A stretch of 24,431 bases of DNA from JABMRP01 sp964444795 (lineage in GTDB: Bacteria; Planctomycetota; Planctomycetia; Pirellulales; Thermoguttaceae), in the NCBI GenBank assembly GCA_964444795.1, contig CAYUIQ010000132.1, forward strand, positions 1-24,431. Direction: 5' to 3'. Of the stretch, positions 1 to 6,455 are shown in pieces. The notes below the pieces were generated by a model. It saw nothing but the letters and a program-made list of their open reading frames with translations, made no database searches and was not told where the DNA came from. Numbering within the stretch: the stretch's first letter is position 1; the number at the start of each line of letters is the position of its first letter. The translations under genes were made by a program, and so were the position numbers.

Positions 1-378
1 ACCCACCAACCATCGTGTCACGCAACACAAGAGGATGGTATCGGCGCACTCATGCAGCGGAATCGCCAACTGGCATTGGCCGGTCGGCGGATCCTGTGCG
101 ATCGTCTGCCACTTGAGCCGGTTTGTCCCGATGAACTGATCGGATCGATGGCCGCGTTTCGTTTGCCCGACGATCCGAACCCGCGGTTCGATCCGAAAAC
201 GACTCCCAACCGCGTGCTGCAAGTCCACAGCGATCTGTTGCAGCGGTTCGCCATCGAGGTGCCCATCTATCCCTGGCCCGCCCCACCCGGCAGGTTGCTA
301 CGCATCTCGGCCCAAGCGTACAACCACGCGGGGCAGTACAAGCTGTTGGCCGATGCGCTGAGTGTATTGTTGAGGTGA
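1..378 (+). CDS. Class-V aminotransferase (isopenicillin-N epimerase-like), C-terminal fragment
   Basis: The reading frame is open from the first base and stops at 376-378, so only about the last 125 residues are present. The tail contains an EVPIYPWPAPPGRLLRIS-type block followed by QAYNHAGQYKLLADAL. This matches the C-terminal small domain of PLP-dependent class-V aminotransferases annotated as isopenicillin-N epimerase-like or cysteine-desulfurase-like. The catalytic lysine and cofactor site would lie upstream of the window, so substrate cannot be inferred. The first 15 or so residues do not obviously fit the family, which leaves open a frameshift or a divergent stretch just outside the view. 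The family call is firm; the specific reaction is unknown. Confidence 0.75.
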   Translation, partial: THQPSCHATQEDGIGALMQRNRQLALAGRRILCDRLPLEPVCPDELIGSMAAFRLPDDPNPRFDPKTTPNRVLQVHSDLLQRFAIEVPIYPWPAPPGRLLRISAQAYNHAGQYKLLADALSVLLR

Positions 379-383
379 GGGAT

Positions 384-415
384 AGTACGATGGGCTTCCC
401 AGCCCGTCGGTCCTT
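384..415. repeat. REP-like hairpin repeat A, left copy flanking the toxin-antitoxin pair
   Basis: The core CGATGGGCTTCCCAGCCCGT folds on itself: GGGCT and AGCCC pair around a TCCC loop and the stem extends outward to CGA/TCG. The 32-base unit is repeated without mismatch at 1059-1090. Related arms form an inverted pair at 2071-2159. It begins a few bases after the aminotransferase stop codon. Confidence 0.85.
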
Positions 416-442
416 GGCTTTGGCTGGCGCCCAGAGTATAAT
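414..442 (+). promoter_or_regulatory. Putative sigma70-type promoter of the parDE-like pair
   Basis: A perfect -10 box TATAAT (437-442) lies 17 bases after TTGGCT (414-419), which matches 4 of 6 consensus -35 positions. Transcription would begin near 449, about 64 bases before the antitoxin start. The -35 box starts inside the last two bases of the flanking repeat. It is seen as a consensus match only. Confidence 0.5.
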
Positions 443-512
443 CTGGACGTATGTGGTCGCACATGGCCGCGTGACCGTTACCTATCTCCGGTCGCCTTAT
501 TCGGTGAGAATC

Positions 513-761
513 ATGCACATCGACTTACCCACCGATCAACAGACGCTCGTCGAGAATCTAGTGGCCTCCGGGCGTTTTCCTTCCGTCCAGGATGCCGTCA
601 GCGAGGCGATCAACATGCTCGCCGCTCATGAAAAACTGCGTAAGGAAATCCAGGTCGGCGTGGATCAGGCCGATCGTGGCGCGCTGCTGGAGCACGATAC
701 GGTCTTCACCCAGCTACGGTCGCTCGCTGCCACCGCCGGGCGGGCGGAGTCCGGCCAATGA
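513..761 (+). CDS. parD: ParD-like antitoxin (ribbon-helix-helix)
   Basis: An 82-residue protein. The N-terminal part (MHIDLPTDQQTLVENLVASG, then RFPSVQDAVSEAI) has the beta-strand plus two-helix pattern of ParD/CopG DNA-binding antitoxins. The C-terminal part (LRKEIQVGVDQADRG) matches the segment that wraps the ParE toxin in the family. The ATG at 513 is chosen because the homologous region starts there; the frame upstream only reads through the repeat. The gene overlaps the toxin start by four bases (ATGA), which indicates translational coupling. By family knowledge it neutralises the toxin and represses its own promoter. It could serve plasmid-like maintenance, stress response or selfish stabilisation of this locus; the sequence cannot say which. 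Confidence 0.9.
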   Translation: MHIDLPTDQQTLVENLVASGRFPSVQDAVSEAINMLAAHEKLRKEIQVGVDQADRGALLEHDTVFTQLRSLAATAGRAESGQ

Positions 762-1042
762 AGTCGCCGCTTTATACGCCGGCTGCACAGCAAGATCTCG
801 TCGATATCCTGGGTTACATTGCCCGAGACAAGCCGGACGCGGCCATGGCGTGGGTCGAGAAGATCGAGGCGAAGTGCCTTCTGATCGCGAAGAATCCAGA
901 GATGGGGGAATTGCAGCCGTATTTCGGCCACGCCGTGAGGGCGACGACCGTCGGTCGATACGTTGTATTTCACCGAGAAGTTCGTGGTCGCGTTGAGATT
1001 CTGCGTGTCATTCCAGGCGATCGAGATATCCGAAATATGTGA
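758..1042 (+). CDS. parE: ParE/RelE-superfamily toxin
   Basis: A 94-residue protein. It shows the usual order of ParE blocks: YTPAAQQDLVDILGYIA near the start, PDAAMAWVEKIEAKC, PEMGELQPYFG, then GRYVVFHREV and a terminal EILRVIPGDRDI. The length is typical for ParE and no frame damage is visible, so the pair looks intact. ParE toxins poison DNA gyrase, whereas RelE relatives cleave mRNA. The partner is of ParD type, which favours the ParE mode, but the target is inferred. The start overlaps the antitoxin stop. A second copy of the 32-base repeat begins 17 bases after the stop codon. Confidence 0.9.
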   Translation: MKSPLYTPAAQQDLVDILGYIARDKPDAAMAWVEKIEAKCLLIAKNPEMGELQPYFGHAVRATTVGRYVVFHREVRGRVEILRVIPGDRDIRNM

Positions 1043-1058
1043 ATGGGGTAACCATGAC

Positions 1059-1090
1059 AGTACGATGGGCTTCCCAGCCCGTCGGTCCTT
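1059..1090. repeat. REP-like hairpin repeat A, right copy
   Basis: It is identical to 384-415 over 32 bases and in the same orientation, 675 bases apart. The two copies bracket the whole toxin-antitoxin pair together with its promoter. Confidence 0.85.
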
Positions 1091-1133
1091 CTCGACGGCC
1101 TCGCGGCGCCATCGGGGAATGAGCGGGAATGAG

Positions 1134-1180
1134 GTCGACTCTTGACATCCGACATATCAAGGAGTGTGTCAAGAGTTGAC
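1134..1180. repeat. Imperfect inverted repeat (14-base arms)
   Basis: GTCGACTCTTGACA (1134-1147) and TGTCAAGAGTTGAC (1167-1180) pair with one G-T wobble around a 19-base loop. It is followed by a C-rich low-complexity stretch (about 1188-1210). The stretch 1043-1422 has no gene apart from these repeats and the promoter candidate below. Confidence 0.7.
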
Positions 1181-1274
1181 CCTGCTTTCCCCCCCCCTGC
1201 CCCCCCTGTTTCCCTCTGTTTCCGACTCCCGGTTTCCCACGTCATCGTAGATACATCGTCTGGACATTGCCGTA

Positions 1275-1303
1275 TTGTCGCACGGTCACACCAGGAGTAC
1301 AAT
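1275..1303 (+). promoter_or_regulatory. Candidate promoter of the SRPBCC gene
   Basis: TTGTCG (1275-1280), a 17-base spacer and TACAAT (1298-1303) match 4/6 and 5/6 of the sigma70 consensus. Transcription would start near 1310 and the leader would include the hairpin at 1324-1388. Confidence 0.35.
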
Positions 1304-1323
1304 CCTCTTATTGCGATGCAACA

Positions 1324-1388
1324 CGGACACATTTGCCGAATGAGCGTGTTAAGTGGCAGCGTGTCTTGCGGCAAAGTGTCCGTGCCAC
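1324..1388. repeat. Nested hairpin element in the leader of the SRPBCC gene
   Basis: CGGACACATTTGCCG (1324-1338) pairs with CGGCAAAGTGTCCG (1369-1382) with one bulged base. An alternative pairing joins GTGGCA (1353-1358) and TGCCAC (1383-1388). It ends 34 bases before the start codon and about 25 bases before the ribosome binding site. It may be another dispersed repeat or a leader structure; only the symmetry is observed. Confidence 0.6.
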
Positions 1389-1422
1389 CCGCGGCCGTTA
1401 CTCCAGCGCTGCGAGGAGCAAA

Positions 1423-1890
1423 ATGATCGTTGAAGCACGGGTGACCATCAATGTACCCAAGGAAGCGGTCTGGAAGGTGATCACCGACATTGAAAACGCG
1501 TCGCAGACCATCAGCGGTATCGAACAGGTTGAGGTTCTCGAAGAACCGGAAAACGGCCTGGTGGGTCTGAAGTGGCGGGAAACGCGTACGTTGTTTGGTA
1601 AGACCGCTACAGAGGAAATGTGGATTACCGATGCTGCTGACAACGAGTTCTACGAAACAAGAGCCGAAAGTCACGGATGTGTTTACATAACCACCATGAG
1701 GATCTCCGAGAACAACGACGGCTGTACGTTGACGATGAGTCATCGGATCAAGCCGCAAGCGCTGGTCGCAAAAGTGCTGGCATTCCCAATGGGCTTGGTG
1801 TTCAAAGGGACAATTCGGAAGGTAATCCGGCAAGATCTCAATGACATCAAGGCCGCGGTGGAACAACAAGCGGACGAACGATTGGCATAA
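1423..1890 (+). CDS. SRPBCC (START-like/polyketide cyclase fold) protein
   Basis: A 155-residue protein with no signal peptide. The start (MIVEARVTINVPKEAVWKVI, then TDIENAS) and the pattern of beta strands that follows (QVEVLEEPENGLVGLKWRETR, TEEMWITDA, NEFYETRAES, YITTMRIS, CTLTMSHRI) are typical of the SRPBCC ligand-binding fold. These proteins bind hydrophobic ligands in a central cavity. No ligand or enzyme role can be read from the sequence. The ATG is chosen because AGGAG (1414-1418) lies four bases upstream and the fold starts there; a longer frame upstream only reads through the hairpin region. It stands alone, so the context does not suggest a pathway. Confidence 0.8.
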   Translation: MIVEARVTINVPKEAVWKVITDIENASQTISGIEQVEVLEEPENGLVGLKWRETRTLFGKTATEEMWITDAADNEFYETRAESHGCVYITTMRISENNDGCTLTMSHRIKPQALVAKVLAFPMGLVFKGTIRKVIRQDLNDIKAAVEQQADERLA

Positions 1891-1917
1891 AACGAAAAAG
1901 GAAACGCCGTTGGCGTT
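1889..1917 (-). terminator. Possible terminator for leftward transcription
   Basis: AACGCC (1903-1908) and GGCGTT (1912-1917) form a 6-bp stem with a 3-base loop. On the minus strand it is followed by a T-rich run (complement of 1889-1902). It could end transcripts of the leucine-rich-repeat gene. On the plus strand no T-run follows. Confidence 0.35.
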
Positions 1918-1967
1918 CAGGGGGCGGTGCTAAGTGGCGGGGTGGCGCGGGGACGGGTGGTTGCCGA

Positions 1968-2050
1968 ACGGCCCTCAGTCTGGCCCTGTCCCGGAGACGT
2001 GCGGAAAGTACGAACGGCCCTCACCCTGGCCCTCTCCCAAAGGGAGAGGG
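1968..2050. repeat. Imperfect direct repeat with terminal CCCTCTCCC hairpin (repeat E)
   Basis: GAACGGCCCTCAGTCTGGCC at 1968 is repeated as GAACGGCCCTCACCCTGGCC at 2011, about 43 bases apart. The second copy ends in a perfect palindrome, CCCTCTCCC-AAA-GGGAGAGGG (2030-2050). The same hairpin with a TTT loop recurs at about 23123-23150, 21 kb away. Confidence 0.7.
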
Positions 2051-2070
2051 GGGAAGATATAACACATCGT

Positions 2071-2159
2071 GCGATGGGTTTCCAAGCCCGTCGCTGTCGT
2101 AGTGCGGTATTGCGTGGCCGCGCACAGAGCCGCGCCGACGGGCTGGAAGCCCATCGTAC
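2071..2159. repeat. REPIN-like inverted pair of repeat A
   Basis: The left arm GCGATGGGTTTCCAAGCCCG (from 2071) and the right arm CGACGGGCTGGAAGCCCATC (from 2136, extending to 2159) are reverse complements with few differences. They flank a 42-base spacer. Each arm is also a small hairpin. The arms are homologous to the single copies at 384 and 1059. It lies just past the stop codon of the leucine-rich-repeat gene. Confidence 0.85.
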
Positions 2160-2177
2160 ATAACTTCAACAGCCCCC

Positions 2178-3662
2178 CTACCGCGTGATCTTCACGCCCG
2201 GCAGCGCTTCCTGAATTTTCGCCACGCCTTCGTCGGTGATGTGGGTTAGGCCGATGCTCACGTTCTTCAGCGTCTTGATCTTGGCGAGATCCTCGACGCA
2301 CGCGTCGGTCACCTGGTTGCCCTCCAGGAGGAGCGTTTCCAGAGCGGGCAGCCCGACGAGCTTCGACACGCCGGCGTCGGTGATGCCGTTGTCCAGAATG
2401 CTCAGCCACTTGAGCTTGGCTAGACCGGCGAGATGGTCCAGGCCGGCGTCGGTCATGCTGGTGTGCCAGAGGTTGAGCCACTCGAGGTTGGTCAAACCCG
2501 AGATGTGCGCCAGGGCCGCGTCGTCGATGCCCGTCTCGCTGAGGTCGAGCTTGCGCAGGAGCGTGGCGCCCTTGATATGCACCAGACCGGAGCCGTCGAT
2601 CGGTACGTCGCGGATCGAGAGTTGTTTCAGGTTCTTAAACCCGGCCAGATGGGCCAGGCCGGCGTCGGTGATGTTGTAGCAGCGGAAGACGTTGAGGTCC
2701 TGGATGTCGAGATCGACCAGATGGGCCAACCCGGCGTCGCCGACGGACGAATCCTCCAGGGCCAGGCCCGTGAGCTTGGTCAGCTTCTTGACCGACTCCA
2801 TGCCCGTGTCGGTCACCGCGTAGCTGCGGAGCTTGAGGCTCTTCAACTCGGTCAGCGTGGTGAGCTTCGCCAGCCCCGGGTCGCCGACTTGCATGACGCC
2901 GCGGAGATCGAGCAGCCGCAGCTTGGTCAGCTTGGCGACGTGTTCCATGCCGTCGTTGGTGAAGTTATTGTAGAGCAGGTGGAGGTACTGCAAATTGGGC
3001 AGGGCCGCGAGATGCTCCAAGGCCGCGTCGGTGACGTTGGTGCTGCGACGAAGATTGACCGATTTGAGCGTCTTGATCTGGGCAAATTGCGCGACCCCCG
3101 CGTCGGTGATATTGGTGTTGTATACGGTCAGATCGACCATGTTGGGAAACTTGGTCAGGTGGGGTATGCCGGCGTCGCTGATCTCGGCACCCCAGACCGC
3201 CAGCTTCTTCAACTCCGGCAGCGCCGTTAGCATCTCCAGATCGGCATCGGTGGTGGGCATCATTTCCAAGTCGAGTGTCGTGATCGGGTTATCCGGGTCG
3301 TATTCCACTTCGCGTCCCAGATCGTTGATCCGCTCGATCGCCGCCTTGATTGCCGGTGGGACGGGTTCGGCCGGCTTCTCGATCGGCTGCTCGGGTTCGG
3401 TCGGCTGCTCGACGGGCGCCGCGGGCTCGATCGGTTCCTCCGGTCCGGTCGGCTTCTCCGGCTCGGTCGGTTCCTCGGGCTCGGGCGTTTGAGGCGTCTC
3501 TCCGGGCTCCTTCGACGGCGCACCCGGGGCGCTCTTCCGCGGCTGGTCCTTCGACTCGTCGGACTTGGGGTCCGGCTTGCTCGTGCTCAAATCGACGGGC
3601 CCGCAACCGACGATTCCGAAGACAAAAAGGGTAGCCCAACAAATGATGGCGCATCGGATCAC
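2178..3662 (-). CDS. Leucine-rich-repeat lipoprotein
   Basis: A 494-residue protein from a GTG start at 3660-3662. That start is preferred because GGAG lies about seven bases upstream and because it places a lipoprotein signal at the N-terminus: a hydrophobic stretch to residue 19, then the lipobox IVGC with Cys20. Residues 25-105 are a Pro/Glu/Lys-rich spacer (repeated PEEP, PTEPE and similar). From about 120 to the end there are some 13 repeats of 24-25 residues with the pattern TDAGLxHLxxLxxLxxLxL, the LRR type frequent in planctomycetes. By inference it is anchored in a membrane, projects past the cell wall or periplasm on the acidic stalk and binds a protein partner. No catalytic domain is present. 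A longer frame upstream of the GTG lacks a signal sequence. Confidence 0.85.
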   Translation of the reverse strand: MIRCAIICWATLFVFGIVGCGPVDLSTSKPDPKSDESKDQPRKSAPGAPSKEPGETPQTPEPEEPTEPEKPTGPEEPIEPAAPVEQPTEPEQPIEKPAEPVPPAIKAAIERINDLGREVEYDPDNPITTLDLEMMPTTDADLEMLTALPELKKLAVWGAEISDAGIPHLTKFPNMVDLTVYNTNITDAGVAQFAQIKTLKSVNLRRSTNVTDAALEHLAALPNLQYLHLLYNNFTNDGMEHVAKLTKLRLLDLRGVMQVGDPGLAKLTTLTELKSLKLRSYAVTDTGMESVKKLTKLTGLALEDSSVGDAGLAHLVDLDIQDLNVFRCYNITDAGLAHLAGFKNLKQLSIRDVPIDGSGLVHIKGATLLRKLDLSETGIDDAALAHISGLTNLEWLNLWHTSMTDAGLDHLAGLAKLKWLSILDNGITDAGVSKLVGLPALETLLLEGNQVTDACVEDLAKIKTLKNVSIGLTHITDEGVAKIQEALPGVKITR

Positions 3663-3910
3663 AGCGATTCTCCAGGCAGAAATTATCGAGGGAAATAGTT
3701 GACAGCCGCTTCTGCTCACTCTACACCAGCCTACTGGACGAAAGAGTGGGAAGCAAACCCTTTCCGACACCGCCGCCCGCAATTTGCGAGCCGAGAACAG
3801 CCCGTCGGAAAGCATGAAAAAGTGAAGTGCAACCGCTCTCATATGTCCACGGCAGGGTCACTAACCCCCTCTCGTGTGGCTGAAGCAGAAGGATTGACCA
3901 CCACGGATTC

Positions 3911-3939
3911 TGGACAGACACTAGCTTCTCCTCTATAAC
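3911..3939 (+). promoter_or_regulatory. Putative sigma70 promoter of the oxidoreductase gene
   Basis: TGGACA (3911-3916), a 17-base spacer and TATAAC (3934-3939) each match 5 of 6 consensus bases. The start would be near 3946, leaving a leader of about 190 bases. The rest of the 3663-4138 interval between the divergent genes shows no convincing gene. Confidence 0.55.
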
Positions 3940-4138
3940 GCACGCGCCGGCGGATCGCCACCGGGGCCGTCATGGACAGCCCAACGATGGTGAATCGCCT
4001 TTTGCGGTGCCGGCGCTTGCTGCCAGCGTATCGCCTCGCTATGTTGAGGGTGGAACCGACCGACAGACCACACCTTCTTGTCGAAACAAGAGATCAGTTT
4101 CCGGTTAACCGTTCGCCAGGAGTAAAGGAGCACGCATT

Positions 4139-5455
4139 ATGCCGAAACCCACTCGTCGCCAATTCCTCAAAACTTCGGCCGTCGCCAGCGCCGGATACTG
4201 GGTCGCCGGCGGCGTCCAGGCCCAGGACAGCAAATCGCCCAACGAGAAGCTTCAAATGGCTTCGGTGGGCATCGGCGGTAAAGGATCGAGCGACTCCAAC
4301 GACGCCGGCCGATCGGGCGAGATGATCGCCATCTGCGACGTCGACGAGGGCCGGCTCAACGGAGCGGGCAACAAATTCAAGAACGCGAAGAAGTTTACCG
4401 ACTTCCGCAAGATGTTCGAGGAGATGGGCGACAAGATCGACGCCACGACCGTCAGCACGCCCGACCATTGCCACGCCGCGGCCGCCTTGATGGCGATGCG
4501 GATGGGCATCCACTGCTTCACGCAGAAGCCAATGACCCATTCGATCTACGAAGCCCGCCTGATGGGTGAGGTGGCGAAGAAGAACAAGCTGGCCACGCAG
4601 ATGGGCAACCAGGGAACCGCCACCAACGGTCTTCGCGAGGCGGCGGCGATGCTCAAGCAGGGTATCCTGGGCAAAGTAACCGAAATCCACGTTTGGACCA
4701 ACCGTCCGATCTGGCCGCAAGGTGGCGACCGGCCCGCGAAGAAAGATCCTCCGGCACATCTGAAGTGGGACCTTTGGCTCGGTCCCGCGCCGGATCGGCC
4801 TTACGGCGACGGCTACCACCCGTTCTCCTGGCGCGGCTGGTGGGATTTCGGCACCGGTGCTCTGGGCGACATGGCCTGCCATACGGTGAACATGCCGTTT
4901 GCCGGGCTCGATATCCGCGATCCGACCTCGGTCCAGGCGGAAACTTCCGGCCACAACAAGGATAGTTATCCCAAGTGGTCGATCATCAACTTCGAGTTCC
5001 CGAAGAACGATTGGCGCCCCGGACTGAACTTCGTTTGGTACGATGGCGGAAAGAAGCCGGACAAAGGGATCCTCGACGGCAGGAACCTCCCCGGAAGCGG
5101 CTGCGTCATCGTCGGCTCCAAGGGCAAGATCTTCTCGGCCAACGACTACGGGGCCCAGTTCGAGGTCCTCGGCGTCGACCGGCCCCAGGTCGAGATCACC
5201 CGTTCGCCCGGCCACTTCACCGAATGGATCAACGCGATCAAGACGGGCGAGCAGTCGATGTCCAACTTCCCCGACTACGCCGGTCCGCTGACCGAAACGA
5301 TCCTGTTGGGCAATCTGGCCGTCTTCGCCGCCGATGAACCGGGCATCGGCCCCAAGGTCGAGTGGGACGCCAAGAACCTGAAAGTCAAGAACGTCTCCGG
5401 ACTGGAAGGAATCGTCAAGCCCGTCTATCGCAAGGGATACACGTTGGACGAGTAG
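4139..5455 (+). CDS. Tat-exported Gfo/Idh/MocA-family oxidoreductase
   Basis: A 438-residue protein. The N-terminus has a twin-arginine signal (TRRQFLK, Arg6-Arg7) with a likely cleavage after VQA at about residue 28. A Rossmann fold follows, with the dinucleotide-binding GIGGKG (44-49) and a beta-strand end ICDVD (65-69). The family's EKP motif appears as TQKP with Lys130; the Glu-to-Gln change is common in the planctomycete branch as far as I know. HxxE and GALGDMACH-type blocks of the C-terminal sheet domain are present. Family members oxidise or reduce sugars and related compounds with NAD(P). The substrate is unknown and the secreted location suggests a bound cofactor. GGAG sits about ten bases before the ATG. 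The gene stands alone with its own promoter and terminator. Confidence 0.9.
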   Translation: MPKPTRRQFLKTSAVASAGYWVAGGVQAQDSKSPNEKLQMASVGIGGKGSSDSNDAGRSGEMIAICDVDEGRLNGAGNKFKNAKKFTDFRKMFEEMGDKIDATTVSTPDHCHAAAALMAMRMGIHCFTQKPMTHSIYEARLMGEVAKKNKLATQMGNQGTATNGLREAAAMLKQGILGKVTEIHVWTNRPIWPQGGDRPAKKDPPAHLKWDLWLGPAPDRPYGDGYHPFSWRGWWDFGTGALGDMACHTVNMPFAGLDIRDPTSVQAETSGHNKDSYPKWSIINFEFPKNDWRPGLNFVWYDGGKKPDKGILDGRNLPGSGCVIVGSKGKIFSANDYGAQFEVLGVDRPQVEITRSPGHFTEWINAIKTGEQSMSNFPDYAGPLTETILLGNLAVFAADEPGIGPKVEWDAKNLKVKNVSGLEGIVKPVYRKGYTLDE

Positions 5456-5489
5456 AACGTGCCCTTTGCCCAGAACGTTTGACAGACGA

Positions 5490-5542
5490 CCGGCCGCGAG
5501 CTTCGACCCAAAAGTCGACGGTTCGCGGCCGGTTTTGTTTTC
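5490..5542 (+). terminator. Rho-independent terminator of the oxidoreductase gene
   Basis: CCGGCCGCGA (5490-5499) pairs with TCGCGGCCGG (5523-5532). An inner stem TCGAC/GTCGA closes the loop, and TTTTGTTTTC follows. Confidence 0.85.
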
Positions 5543-5581
5543 TTGGCGGAGCGCTCCCACGCATAGGAAAGAGAAAAGAAA

Positions 5582-5635
5582 GAGAAAAGGGGACATTCTA
5601 CTTTGCCACAAATAAGTAGAATGTCCCCTTTTCTC
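5582..5635. repeat. Repeat B inverted pair (22-base perfect arms)
   Basis: The unit beginning GAGAAAAGGGGACATTCTAC (5582-5603) is perfectly complementary to 5614-5635, with a 10-base loop. It sits between two convergent genes. The same unit recurs at 6345, 6431, 7152 and 7744, around the transposase genes. Confidence 0.95.
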
Positions 5636-5681
5636 GCTTAGCCACTCTTATCGATTCCCACATGGCAGCTTTCGACCCCTT

Positions 5682-6359
5682 TTAGCGCCTCGGGACAAAC
5701 AACAGTCTCCCATTCTCGACTTGAACGATACCATACGTTTCTCTATTTGCCGTCACGTACAGTACCTCCTGGCCTTCGCCCACCCTGGCGCGGAGTTCTT
5801 CCGGCGTGATATCGCGGGGCTCCATGACCGGCAAGTTGCTTGTGGGCAACGAGATCAGTAGGACAGCGCTGGGGTACTGCTGGATGGTCCCTTTCGGGAG
5901 TCCCGTGGCGGGATCCCATATCGAATCAGGACCCAATAGCGCCGTGATGTGAGTCAGCCCGGTCGAGGCGGTATTGGTGTCTCGGGTGAAGAAAGCCCAC
6001 GGCATCTGCCGAGCGTTTTCCACGACGTTGCGATTGTGAAGACTGTTCCAAGCCTGGGTGAGGTCCAGTTGGTCGAAGACGTGACCGTACTCCAGGTCGG
6101 GAAAAATGAGCGTCCGCCAACTGTGCAGCCGTTCGCCGGCATCATCTCGCAGGTACAGTGGCGGAAGGGTTCCGTTACGATAGTTGTAATGGTGCAAACC
6201 GTACGATAGCTGTGCCAGTCGGCCGATCGCGGATTGCCGCCTAGCCTCCTCGCGTGTGCGCATTGCAAGAATCACCAAGGCGTAGATCAGCCCCGCTACC
6301 ACCAATATCGCAATGATCGCGCCGGTGAATCTTGCTCTCGCGGCGAGAAAAGGGGACAT
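5682..6359 (-). CDS. DUF1559-like membrane-anchored protein
   Basis: A 225-residue protein. An N-terminal helix (about 12-32, TGAIIAILVVAGLIYALVIL) is followed by a short basic segment (REEARRQSAIGRLAQLSYGL) and then HHYNYRNGTLPPLY, SWRTLIFPDLE, FDQLDLTQAWNS. This order resembles the start of planctomycete DUF1559 (type-II-pseudopilin-like) proteins. The usual prepilin cleavage motif (GFTLVELLVVIAIIG) is missing, so processing is doubtful. The ATG lies inside repeat B (6357-6359) and a good GGAG (6367-6370) sits seven bases upstream, so the present start appears to be supplied by the repeat junction. The protein probably faces the outside of the inner membrane. Its function is unknown. Confidence 0.75.
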   Translation of the reverse strand: MSPFLAARARFTGAIIAILVVAGLIYALVILAMRTREEARRQSAIGRLAQLSYGLHHYNYRNGTLPPLYLRDDAGERLHSWRTLIFPDLEYGHVFDQLDLTQAWNSLHNRNVVENARQMPWAFFTRDTNTASTGLTHITALLGPDSIWDPATGLPKGTIQQYPSAVLLISLPTSNLPVMEPRDITPEELRARVGEGQEVLYVTANRETYGIVQVENGRLLFVPRR

Positions 6360-6455
6360 TCTACTTCTCCGGCGAGAAAAGGGCGGACGAAAAAAGGACG
6401 AGAAAAGGGGACAGGACGAGAAAAGGGGACGAGAAAAGGGGACATTCTACTTTTT
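6345..6455. repeat. Repeat B cluster with degenerate tandem units
   Basis: Full units begin at 6345 and 6431. Between them (6374-6430) are three or four partial units of GACGAGAAAAGGGGAC type in direct order, some decayed (GAAAAAAGGAC). The left end overlaps the start of the DUF1559-like gene and the right end overlaps the stop codon of the transposase (6447-6449). Confidence 0.9.

Noticed and set aside
1188..1210. Poly-C tracts (also near 14453 and 19221) as phase-variation switches
   Set aside because: All three lie outside coding frames and not between promoter boxes, so no switch can be supported.
970..1869. A 299-codon minus-strand frame across the intergenic region and the SRPBCC gene
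   Set aside because: It translates hairpins and poly-G runs, has no ribosome binding site and lies antisense to a recognisable fold.
3699..4133. Small open frames in the interval before the oxidoreductase
   Set aside because: None has a ribosome binding site or protein-like composition. A well-formed promoter at 3911-3939 makes most of this a leader region.
4094..5611. A 505-codon minus-strand open frame opposite the oxidoreductase
   Set aside because: The plus strand encodes a clear Gfo/Idh/MocA protein with Tat signal, promoter and terminator. The antisense frame is a by-product of GC-rich codon use and has no recognisable domain.
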